Assembly (NCBI GenBank): GCA_003561515.1
Contig: PWWL01000226.1
Coordinates: 1 to 42,283 of the forward strand
Source of the DNA: Balneolaceae bacterium
GTDB lineage: Bacteria > Bacteroidota > Rhodothermia > Balneolales > Balneolaceae
Length of the DNA: 42,283 nt
Direction: 5' to 3'
The notes beneath the pieces were generated by a model. It worked only from the letters and a program-made list of their open reading frames with translations, did not search any database and was not told the origin of the DNA. This document shows, piece by piece, positions 23,269 to 31,141 of the stretch. Both the position numbers and the translations under genes were made by a program. Numbering within the stretch: position 1 is the first letter of the stretch; every line of letters starts with the position of its first letter.

Positions 23269-26247
23269 TTAGTTCCTGGTCAAAAGCCTTTCTGCTTTTT
23301 TCGCACCTTCAGTTCCCGGGTACGTCTCGATTATTGAATTTAACAGTGATATGGCGTCTCCCCTCCGGCCTTCCCTGATGTAGATCTCGGCCGTTTTATA
23401 TTGAGACTCAGCAACCCATTCGTCAAAGGCAGGAAACAAGGTACGCACCCTCGAGAACGCTTCTCGGGCTGCCTCGCGGTCTCCGTCTTCGAGGAATGTC
23501 TGGCCGATCATGTACTGGGCTTCCGCTCCAATCTCGGTACTGTTATTTTCTGCAACCATCGTAAAAAATCTTCTTGCTTCGCCAACCCTGCCGTCCTCTA
23601 AAAGCACTTTACCCAGACCAATTCGCGCAGCGTCATTGTTAGCGTTCAGCGAAAGCACCCGTTCAAAGTTCTGCCGGGCTTCCCCGATGTTGCCCATGGC
23701 AAGATTAGCGTTACCGATTCCCAGTAATGCTTCCTGCCTGAAACGGGCGTCACTCTCGGCAAGCTGTTCGAATCTGCGCTTCGATTCTCCATAGTTACCT
23801 AAGGTATAATGGATACGGCCCAATTCAGCAAGAGATGAAGCTGCTCGCTGCGATGCCGGAAAATCGGTTACTATCGTTTTGTATGCCTCAATCGCATCGT
23901 CAAGGTTACCCTGACGCTGGTGCGCATCTGCAAGGTTGAAGTAGGCTTCAGGCATCAAATTGCGATTGTTGGTAATTCTCAGATATTGTCTGAATTCGCG
24001 AACCGCACCTTCATAATCACCTGTCTGAAATATATTTTCTGCCTGCCTGAATCGCAGCCTGTCGGCGGTTGTCGATGTTGGGTTATCCGCAAGAAAATCT
24101 TCAAGTATATCGGTTGATGTATCTTCATCGCCTATCGAAAGCTGGGCAAACTGAATCCCGTTAATAGCCTCGATGATGTAGTTGCTCCTCGGGTAGTTTT
24201 CAAGAACTCTGCTATAGGCTTCGATTGCCTCTTCAAAGTTGCCTGCATTGTAATATGAATCACCTATGTTGTATTGCGCCCGTGCCGCCCATTCAGTACC
24301 GGGAAACCTCCTGATGACGGTTTGAAATTCTTCAATGGCCTGATCGTAGTTGGCCGTATTCAGGTAAATGTAGGCAATATTGTATTGTGCCTGTTCACGC
24401 AGCGATGAGAATGGATAAATTCGCAACAGTCTTCTGAACTGTGATACAGCTTCAAAATTACGATTCAATCTGTAATGACTGTTGGCAACCTGGTACATCG
24501 CGTAGTCGCCTCCCGGCTCCGCGCCAATGGCTTTGTTATAAAATTCCAGTGCCTCACGATATTTACCCTGTGCAAAAAAGGCATCCCCAATGCGGAGCTG
24601 CGTATCGGTATCGTACGGGAAAAGTGCAATTGGCGGAGCTTCATAATTCTCGAGAAAGTCGATCAGTGGTCCGGTCACGTTCTCGAAATCACCCATCATA
24701 AAATAAGACCATCCCAGTGCATATTTGGCTGCACCTATAAGTTCATGATCCGGATACTGCTCAATGAACATCCTATAACGCTCGGCGGCTGGGCCATAAT
24801 TTCTCATTTGATAATGAGCATCCGCACTCCAGAACAGAGATTCACTTCCAAGTTCCGTATCGGGTGCCTCCCGGTGCAACTGCTCAAAATCCGGCTGAGC
24901 CGAACTATAAGCCTGATTACTGTATTGCACCCATGCCCTCTGAAATCTGGCCTGGCGCTGAATTGCAGGGTCAAGATCAACAGATTGGCCGGCCAGCTCG
25001 AAGGCATCGATTGCGCGGCCGTATTCTTGGTTGGCAAAGTACACTTCCCCCAGAAAAGTAAGCACTTCACCGGGATTTTCGAGCTCATCTGAACGTTGTG
25101 CCAGCGGCCTGAGTGCTTCAATAGCTTCATCGAAAAACCCAACTTCGAACGCCGTTACTGCCCATTCGAAATAGGCTTGTTCCACAAATGTACCTTCCTG
25201 AAATCTGTCTCCAAATTCCCTGAAAGATTCGATAGCCAGATCGTAGCGGCTGGCCAATTTTTCATTCACCGCTTTGTAGTATAGTGCCCTTCGTGCTATA
25301 TCATCGTCGCCGGTTGCGGCTTCACCGAAAGCCCGGGCCGCCCAGTGAAAAATATCTTGTTTGTGATACACCCATCCTAGCCCGTAATGAGCTATACGTG
25401 TATCATCTCCATCTCTGGCTCGATTTATAAAGAACCTGTAGTAGCGTGTAGCTTCTTCGAACCGGTTGAGCATGTTGTAGCTCTCCGCCATAAGGTACAC
25501 CGCCTTTTGACGATTGTCGTGGTCAAGGTTCGGAAGGGCATCTTCGAACGCCCGGATGGCCTCCTCGTATCTGCCCTGCTGATAATATGACTCCCCAAGT
25601 GCGGTACCGATTCTGCGGGTCATCGCATCCATCGGGTGCCTCTGCCTCAAAAGCTCGAAGGCCTCGGCCGACTCATTGAATCGCTCTTCTTCGAGATAGA
25701 GCCTTCCACGGGCATACAAAGCTTTGGGAGACCACTCACTTCGCCTGTGTTCACCAGAGAGGGTTAAAAAATATTTCCGGGCGAGGTCAAGCTGATCATT
25801 TGATGCTGCGGTTTCCCCAAGTATGTAGAAAAGACGCGCCCTGTCTGAATTTGATTGTGGGTAGTTCAGGGCCTGGTCGAGACGCCTGATGGCATCGGTT
25901 AATTCTTCGCGCTGCTTATGCTGTTCGGCAACCTCACGCAAGAGTATCACCGCACTGGTGCTGCGCGGATATTTCTGAATAAACCTGTCAACGTAAATGT
26001 CTGTGCCTGATGAATCAATTCTGGCCATCGATCGCGCGTGGAAGAAATGAGCCGTTTCCTGCGACGCCACGTCAACATCGGATTCCGATGCCGCGCGAAA
26101 ATGAACGGCGGCTTCAGCAAATAAACCTCTCTCAAATAGGTTTAAACCGGTTTGAAAGTCACTTTGATAGGACTCCTGAGCCATTGCAAAGAAAGGCAAA
26201 AACAGAAAAAACAGAAGGAACCTGGAGAACAGAGCATTTCGACTCAT
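23269..26247 (-). CDS. Large secreted tetratricopeptide-repeat protein
   Basis: A 992-residue protein with a signal peptide (FLLFFLFLPFFAMAQ) followed by more than twenty TPR helical pairs to the end. Repeats such as YNIGDSYYNAGNFEEAIEAYSRVLENYP and ADAHQRQGNLDDAIEAYKTIVTDFPAS show the usual W-x-x-G-x-x-x-A pattern in the YbgF/BamD-like form. There is no catalytic domain. TPR superhelices are protein scaffolds, so a periplasmic assembly or envelope role is likely, but the partner is unknown. Similar long TPR proteins are common in Bacteroidota. It is immediately upstream of aroA (3-base gap). Start ATG 26247. Confidence 0.85.
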   Translation of the reverse strand: MSRNALFSRFLLFFLFLPFFAMAQESYQSDFQTGLNLFERGLFAEAAVHFRAASESDVDVASQETAHFFHARSMARIDSSGTDIYVDRFIQKYPRSTSAVILLREVAEQHKQREELTDAIRRLDQALNYPQSNSDRARLFYILGETAASNDQLDLARKYFLTLSGEHRRSEWSPKALYARGRLYLEEERFNESAEAFELLRQRHPMDAMTRRIGTALGESYYQQGRYEEAIRAFEDALPNLDHDNRQKAVYLMAESYNMLNRFEEATRYYRFFINRARDGDDTRIAHYGLGWVYHKQDIFHWAARAFGEAATGDDDIARRALYYKAVNEKLASRYDLAIESFREFGDRFQEGTFVEQAYFEWAVTAFEVGFFDEAIEALRPLAQRSDELENPGEVLTFLGEVYFANQEYGRAIDAFELAGQSVDLDPAIQRQARFQRAWVQYSNQAYSSAQPDFEQLHREAPDTELGSESLFWSADAHYQMRNYGPAAERYRMFIEQYPDHELIGAAKYALGWSYFMMGDFENVTGPLIDFLENYEAPPIALFPYDTDTQLRIGDAFFAQGKYREALEFYNKAIGAEPGGDYAMYQVANSHYRLNRNFEAVSQFRRLLRIYPFSSLREQAQYNIAYIYLNTANYDQAIEEFQTVIRRFPGTEWAARAQYNIGDSYYNAGNFEEAIEAYSRVLENYPRSNYIIEAINGIQFAQLSIGDEDTSTDILEDFLADNPTSTTADRLRFRQAENIFQTGDYEGAVREFRQYLRITNNRNLMPEAYFNLADAHQRQGNLDDAIEAYKTIVTDFPASQRAASSLAELGRIHYTLGNYGESKRRFEQLAESDARFRQEALLGIGNANLAMGNIGEARQNFERVLSLNANNDAARIGLGKVLLEDGRVGEARRFFTMVAENNSTEIGAEAQYMIGQTFLEDGDREAAREAFSRVRTLFPAFDEWVAESQYKTAEIYIREGRRGDAISLLNSIIETYPGTEGAKKAERLLTRN

Positions 26248-26343
26248 GCAATAGGGTACGTAAAGCGTTTATTTATTCAATTGTTGGAATATACCAACTA
26301 CGCAGAAATTGTTCCCGCTGAATGAGACTGAATTGATAATCAT

Positions 26344-27012
26344 TTACACATCCAGATACCTGATCAGCTCATCGGCTCTAACCGACAGATCTGTTTGGAT
26401 AAGATCGTGCCTGTTTTCGGTAACCGTTAGGTAACCGTGCCTTTGGAGAGATGACGTAACCGCCGATGTGTCGACATGACTCAATTTTATAGAGACCTGC
26501 AGGATGGATTCATTTGCTTTCGCCTGCTCAACTGTAAGCCCTAGAATTTTCGCACCTTCAGTCTCTATCAGATGAACCAGCTCGGAAAGTGTAAAATCTG
26601 CGCGTTGCATTTCCACGGTGATAACGGAGCCGGCACTTGTAATATTGAGCATCTCAGAAAGAGACTCTAATACACTGCGCTTTTCAATAATTCCGATATA
26701 GGTTTCACTTCTGTCGACTACGGCAAGCAGCCTTACTTCGTGCTGAAGCATAATCCTTGCAACTTCGAATACGTGCTGATTTGTAAACGCACAGACAGGA
26801 CTGCGTAACTCAACGGAAGAAATTGGAAGGGATTCATCTTCTGCAAGAGCAATATCATCGAATAGAACATGCCCTATTAGCTTTCGTGTAGCCGGTTCTA
26901 CTACCGGTATGCTGGAAGAGTGCCATGCATCCATCTTGGCCAGGGCAGCCGAAATCGTGCTTCCGGAATGCAAGGGAGTAAAGTCTGTATTTAGTAGTTG
27001 TTCAGCTAACAC
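26344..27012 (-). CDS. CBS-pair protein with an ACT-like C-terminal domain
   Basis: A 222-residue cytoplasmic regulator. Two CBS motifs make up residues about 6-60 and 66-122 (TISAALAKMDAWHSSSIPVV; VFEVARIMLQHEVRLLAVVD). From about 128 to 205 is an ACT-like fold (SVITVEMQRADFTLSELVHLIETEGAKILG), giving an AcuB-like arrangement. CBS pairs usually bind adenine nucleotides and ACT domains small ligands, so this probably senses energy or metabolite state; no target is evident. The start is GTG at 27012, 11 bases inside the end of hflX, which implies translational coupling with that GTPase. Confidence 0.82.
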   Translation of the reverse strand: MLAEQLLNTDFTPLHSGSTISAALAKMDAWHSSSIPVVEPATRKLIGHVLFDDIALAEDESLPISSVELRSPVCAFTNQHVFEVARIMLQHEVRLLAVVDRSETYIGIIEKRSVLESLSEMLNITSAGSVITVEMQRADFTLSELVHLIETEGAKILGLTVEQAKANESILQVSIKLSHVDTSAVTSSLQRHGYLTVTENRHDLIQTDLSVRADELIRYLDV

Positions 27013-28300
27013 GGCTATGGTTATTCACTGTTTCAATATCAGCCAACATACTTTCAAATTTATCACGGTCGGCTTTGGATGTCGTTCCTTCTATTGTTAC
27101 GTGATTTCCTTCAAAATGTTCTTTGTCAACAACTGCTACTTCGTGTAAAAATGCAACGGCTTTATAATGCGACATTGGAACATTGTATGCAAACGCAACA
27201 TAGTCCTGCTCAATTAAAGTTTCCAAATGTTCCAATAAACTTGCCAGGCCAATGCCTCTCTGTGCGGAAACAAAAATAGCATCGGGATAATCTTTCTTAA
27301 GCCCGACGAGCGTTTCCGGTTCCAGAAGGTCAATTTTATTAAACACAAGCAGGTTTTTCTTCTTATCGGCACCAAGATCCGTAAGTGTAGCTTCAACCAC
27401 ATGAATATAATCTTCAATTAAACGGCTGGAAGCATCAACCACATGCAGCAGTATATCCGCCTCCCGCACCTCGTCGAGCGTACTCTTAAAACTTTCTATT
27501 AGGTTGTGTGGCAGTTTTCGGATGAAACCAACTGTATCTGAAAGCAGCAACTCGTGATTTTCCAATTCGAGTCTTCGAACTGTTGAATCAAGTGTAGCAA
27601 AGAGCCTGTCTTCGGCCAGCACGTTTGTGTCGGTCAAAGTATTCATCAGGGTTGACTTTCCGGCATTTGTATAGCCGACAAGAGCTACACGCGTGCTTTC
27701 TTCTCTTCCCTTTCTCTGAGTAGTTCGCTGGCGATCGAGTTTTTCGAGCTTATCCTTGAGTACTGAAATTCGCTTACCTATCAAACGGCGATCGGTCTCT
27801 ATCTGGGTTTCACCCGGGCCCTTGGTTCCAATTCCACCCTTTTGCCGTGAAAGGTGAGTCCAGAAGCGGGTGAGCCTTGGCAGCAAATACTGCAGTTGTG
27901 CCAGTTCAACCTGGGTTTTGGCAGCCGAAGTTTGTGCACGGGATGCAAAAATGTCGAGAATAAGCCCGCTTCGATCGAGCACTTTAACGCCTGCTGTTTT
28001 CTCAATATTCCGGATCTGAGTTGCCGTCAGGTCGTCATCAAAGATCAGGATATCTGCATTGTTCTCACTTACAACCGTTTTGAGCTGACTGAGCTTGCCC
28101 TTTCCGATATACGTGGTGGGATCGGGATGGGGCCTGTTTTGGAGAATTTTCTTAACGGTACTTGCTCCGGCTGTGTCGGCAAGCAATTCAAGTTCGGAAA
28201 GGTGTTCTTCTGCCAGCCAACGGGGATTGTCGGAACCATAAATCCCGACTAAAACTGCCCTCTCTTTGGTTAGTGAGGGTTTTCTTACATCTTCTAACAA
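27002..28300 (-). CDS. hflX: Ribosome-associated GTPase HflX
   Basis: A 432-residue GTPase that splits or rescues stalled 70S ribosomes, particularly after heat stress. The N-terminal HflX domain contains NRPHPDPTTYIGKGK and a long helical region with GGIGTKGPGETQIETDRR. The G domain has G1 GYTNAGKS (209-216), G2 TLDSTVRR, G3 DTVGF (255-259), G4 NKID and G5 SAQRG. The start codon is TTG at 28300 (LLEDVRK...): the frame is closed shortly upstream by TAG and has no ATG near the family start. It is 26 bases after the preceding membrane-protein gene and overlaps the CBS gene by 11 bases. Confidence 0.95.
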   Translation of the reverse strand: MLEDVRKPSLTKERAVLVGIYGSDNPRWLAEEHLSELELLADTAGASTVKKILQNRPHPDPTTYIGKGKLSQLKTVVSENNADILIFDDDLTATQIRNIEKTAGVKVLDRSGLILDIFASRAQTSAAKTQVELAQLQYLLPRLTRFWTHLSRQKGGIGTKGPGETQIETDRRLIGKRISVLKDKLEKLDRQRTTQRKGREESTRVALVGYTNAGKSTLMNTLTDTNVLAEDRLFATLDSTVRRLELENHELLLSDTVGFIRKLPHNLIESFKSTLDEVREADILLHVVDASSRLIEDYIHVVEATLTDLGADKKKNLLVFNKIDLLEPETLVGLKKDYPDAIFVSAQRGIGLASLLEHLETLIEQDYVAFAYNVPMSHYKAVAFLHEVAVVDKEHFEGNHVTIEGTTSKADRDKFESMLADIETVNNHSRVS

Positions 28301-28326
28301 ATCTTTTTGTTTAACCTAAAATTAGT

Positions 28327-28917
28327 TTAATCGAATGCTTTGATATCGAAAGAGGTGTCTGACACCGACGACATGGTTTTCCCAATTTTCAGGGAAATCA
28401 GCTTTTCAAATTTTGGGCTTTTCCTGTCTGGTACAAATAATTCCAGCCTTATAAACCGTGTTTTCCTTCTTTCATCTGGATTTTTTTCTCTGTAAATAAA
28501 CACGAAATCCAGCCCCTTTTCAGCAGGTTTTTCAACATAATCGTCTACCTGATGCCAGGCAATCGTCTGGGATGGATCATTGATATTTTTCACAATGCCG
28601 TGATCCGTGATATATGCCTTTGAAGAGAAATAGCTTGAAACAAACCAGCCGGCTCCCATCCACATGTAGCACCCGGCAATGGTGTAATATTCACTCATTT
28701 GATGGTACACCACAAAACCCGCCACTACCATGCTGAAGAGTAAAAACAAAGATGAGAAAAGCGGATATCCAAATAATTTGCCCGATCGCCAGCTCAGCCT
28801 CACATTTCTGAGACGAATGGTATTTGCAAATGTGTACGCCGCCAAAAAAGTTGCAGCCAACGTAAAAAGTGCCAGTATTAGAACAAATATTGAATATATA
28901 TCAGTTGATAGGCTCAT
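28327..28917 (-). CDS. Membrane protein of unknown function coupled to the BatA-like gene
   Basis: A 196-residue protein with three hydrophobic segments (about 8-30, 51-72 and 80-97), followed by a soluble domain of about 100 residues. The latter (ITDHGIVKNINDPSQTIAWHQVDDYVEK...FVFIYRE) reads like a PH-like or bPH-type membrane-associated domain, in which a short motif describing local field or strength of signal is typical; this is weak. I do not recognise a named family. Its ATG overlaps the stop of the BatA-like gene by one base (TAATG), so the two are co-translated. Confidence 0.65.
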   Translation of the reverse strand: MSLSTDIYSIFVLILALFTLAATFLAAYTFANTIRLRNVRLSWRSGKLFGYPLFSSLFLLFSMVVAGFVVYHQMSEYYTIAGCYMWMGAGWFVSSYFSSKAYITDHGIVKNINDPSQTIAWHQVDDYVEKPAEKGLDFVFIYREKNPDERRKTRFIRLELFVPDRKSPKFEKLISLKIGKTMSSVSDTSFDIKAFD

Positions 28918-31028
28918 TAAATAATTTCTGCTTTATATAGCCTGGACGTAAGTGATTCCATCGTTAATAATATAATTGCTGCAATGATAAACCAAAACCA
29001 AATTTCACGGCCAAATGACTCAGTCTGCAGCCGGGCCAGCAAGTATTCTCTATCGCTGCCTGATGCCGTAACCGTTACACTAACGAAATAGTCGGCAAAC
29101 AGCTCCTGCGTTTCTCTTTCATCTAACGAATTTAGCTGCGATTCCATTGCATGCTGATTTACCGAATAGTACACGTCGTGTTCACCGGTGCTGAGCCTTA
29201 AAAAGCCCGGCGTCCATTCCTGCCCGGGGTAGCTTATCTCGGTACCCCTGAACGTCTGACGCACGTCAGGCACAATGGTCTCATCTTCTTTGAAAATATC
29301 GACCTGTTCCTGACCTCTTTCGAGAATGGTTCTGAAAGGAATGCCCAGGCGATGATCGTTCAGCTCCGCTCCGCTGCCTCTGCCAAGATATTCGATTGTC
29401 CGGAAAAACAAAGGCGCGAAGAAAGGTTTGATTGGAAAGTTCGACCAGCCCGGATCACTGCCGATCGCAGAATATATCAGTCGGCCGTTACCCACCCTCA
29501 CCTCCTGCAGCAGCGGGCTTCCTGTTGAAGTGCTCAGAATGGGGAAAGAAAAACTGCCGGGCACCGCTTCTATTTCGTAAAGATAAAATATCTCGGGCAC
29601 GTTTAAACGGATTTCATCATCCTCATCCTTTTCGAATATATTCTCAAGTACAGGATGGCCTTCTTCAGGCGATGCCATTCGATCTATGGGCCTGAACGAG
29701 CCATAGCTGCCATTTACGTTAGCAAAACGCCCGGCATCACTTAACCCCAACAGCCTGTTGTAGCTCCCCATATTTCCCTCAGCAGCGGGCAGAAACAGAA
29801 GGCCGGCCCCCGCCTGCACGTGATCTGTGAGCGCTTGTATAAGGTAGTCAGGAATATTTCTTACACCATCGATAATAACGGCATCATAATCAAAGACTGT
29901 TGTTGGCTGCATGTCATCCAGATTTACGTAGTCAATATCGAACCGCCCGCTCTCAGTACCGGCAATATCAAGTATCGGCCGGAGGTACGAATTAAAAATT
30001 CGTCCACTAACTGTCTCCTCAATTACCAGCAGCCTGCGCGTTTCGGGGAGCTGAATGGTGATGTAACGCCGGTTGTCGAACGTGAGTTCATCACCTTCAA
30101 TTACCAGTTCGGCGTTGATAAACCTGTTCGATTGATTGTCTGAACCTAGCTCGAATCGAATGTTCTCAGACGTACCGGGTTCCAGCTCGAATGGGTGCTG
30201 CAGCAAAAGCTCTCCATCCCGAAAAATGCTTAGAAACTGGTTCCGGGCTGTTGAAACACCGTGGTTCACGACTTCTGCATCGATGGTAAATATTTCGTCT
30301 TCGGGCAACTCATCCGCAATAATAACTTCACCAAATGCCGTGTTGGCTGCACGGCCTTCACCTACTTTCATCACATGGAGTGCAACTTCGCTTTCTTGTG
30401 GTGAGAAGCGATTTGTAAAATCATCCACCCTTGGTGCGCGCACATCCGTTATCAGATAAAGTACTTTATTGGGTTCCCTCGCCTCTTCCAGCCTGTCGCG
30501 AAGTCTTGTTAAACGATCTCCGAAGTAACTTCCCTTATTGAGCGGCTCAACGCCTCTAAGCCTTGCTGTGGCACCACCCTGGGTCAGGAATGGAGTATTG
30601 AGAGACTCGCCATGGGTAACATCCAGCAAGAAACGATCTTCAGCATCAGCGGAGTTGATTATATCGCGTGCTATCGCAATAGCCTGTTCAAAGTAAGGCC
30701 CGTTGCGGTCAACCTGTACCATAGCCGGACTGTTATCAATCAAAATGGCTGTAACCCGCGGTTCACTTTCATTTCCTACACCCAGGCCGGAAGGCAGAAA
30801 TGGCCTTGATAATGCTATCGCAAGTGCTGCAACGGCAAGCATTCGCAGGGTGAGAAGCATCCATTTTTTGATCCTGATTCGCTTTAGTGCCGTTGTTTTT
30901 AGCGAATCGAAAAATGCCAGCGTCGAAAATCTGACTTTTTTTGGTTTACGCAGGTTTAAAAGGTATATCAGCAGCGGCACGGCAACCGTTATAAGTGCAA
31001 TCAAAAACAGCGGATTTAAAAAGCTCAT
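28917..31028 (-). CDS. BatA-like membrane protein with a degenerate VWA domain
   Basis: A 703-residue protein. The first 80 residues are the BatA/aerotolerance N-terminal domain: a membrane helix (FLIALITVAVPLLIYLLNL), a basic segment KPKKVRFSTLAFF and a second helix. A VWA-like fold begins at about 91, but its metal motif reads Asp98-Asn-Ser100-Pro-Ala102 instead of DxSxS, so metal binding is probably weakened. A beta-rich and glutamine-amidotransferase-like region follows (about 335-560), and a last helix near the C-terminus (FWFIIAAIILLTM). The architecture is typical of Bacteroidota BatA-type proteins; their role in stress tolerance is poorly defined. Starts 113 bases from the divergent gene at 31142. 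Confidence 0.8.
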   Translation of the reverse strand: MSFLNPLFLIALITVAVPLLIYLLNLRKPKKVRFSTLAFFDSLKTTALKRIRIKKWMLLTLRMLAVAALAIALSRPFLPSGLGVGNESEPRVTAILIDNSPAMVQVDRNGPYFEQAIAIARDIINSADAEDRFLLDVTHGESLNTPFLTQGGATARLRGVEPLNKGSYFGDRLTRLRDRLEEAREPNKVLYLITDVRAPRVDDFTNRFSPQESEVALHVMKVGEGRAANTAFGEVIIADELPEDEIFTIDAEVVNHGVSTARNQFLSIFRDGELLLQHPFELEPGTSENIRFELGSDNQSNRFINAELVIEGDELTFDNRRYITIQLPETRRLLVIEETVSGRIFNSYLRPILDIAGTESGRFDIDYVNLDDMQPTTVFDYDAVIIDGVRNIPDYLIQALTDHVQAGAGLLFLPAAEGNMGSYNRLLGLSDAGRFANVNGSYGSFRPIDRMASPEEGHPVLENIFEKDEDDEIRLNVPEIFYLYEIEAVPGSFSFPILSTSTGSPLLQEVRVGNGRLIYSAIGSDPGWSNFPIKPFFAPLFFRTIEYLGRGSGAELNDHRLGIPFRTILERGQEQVDIFKEDETIVPDVRQTFRGTEISYPGQEWTPGFLRLSTGEHDVYYSVNQHAMESQLNSLDERETQELFADYFVSVTVTASGSDREYLLARLQTESFGREIWFWFIIAAIILLTMESLTSRLYKAEII

Positions 31029-31141
31029 TACAGAAAAAGTTTTTACCTTAACAGGTTGCAGGCAGGTCGGAACATTTTCTCCTGCCCGTTATTAAGCTAT
31101 GGTAATAACCAATCCTGAACAAACATATTATTCCCGTCGCA

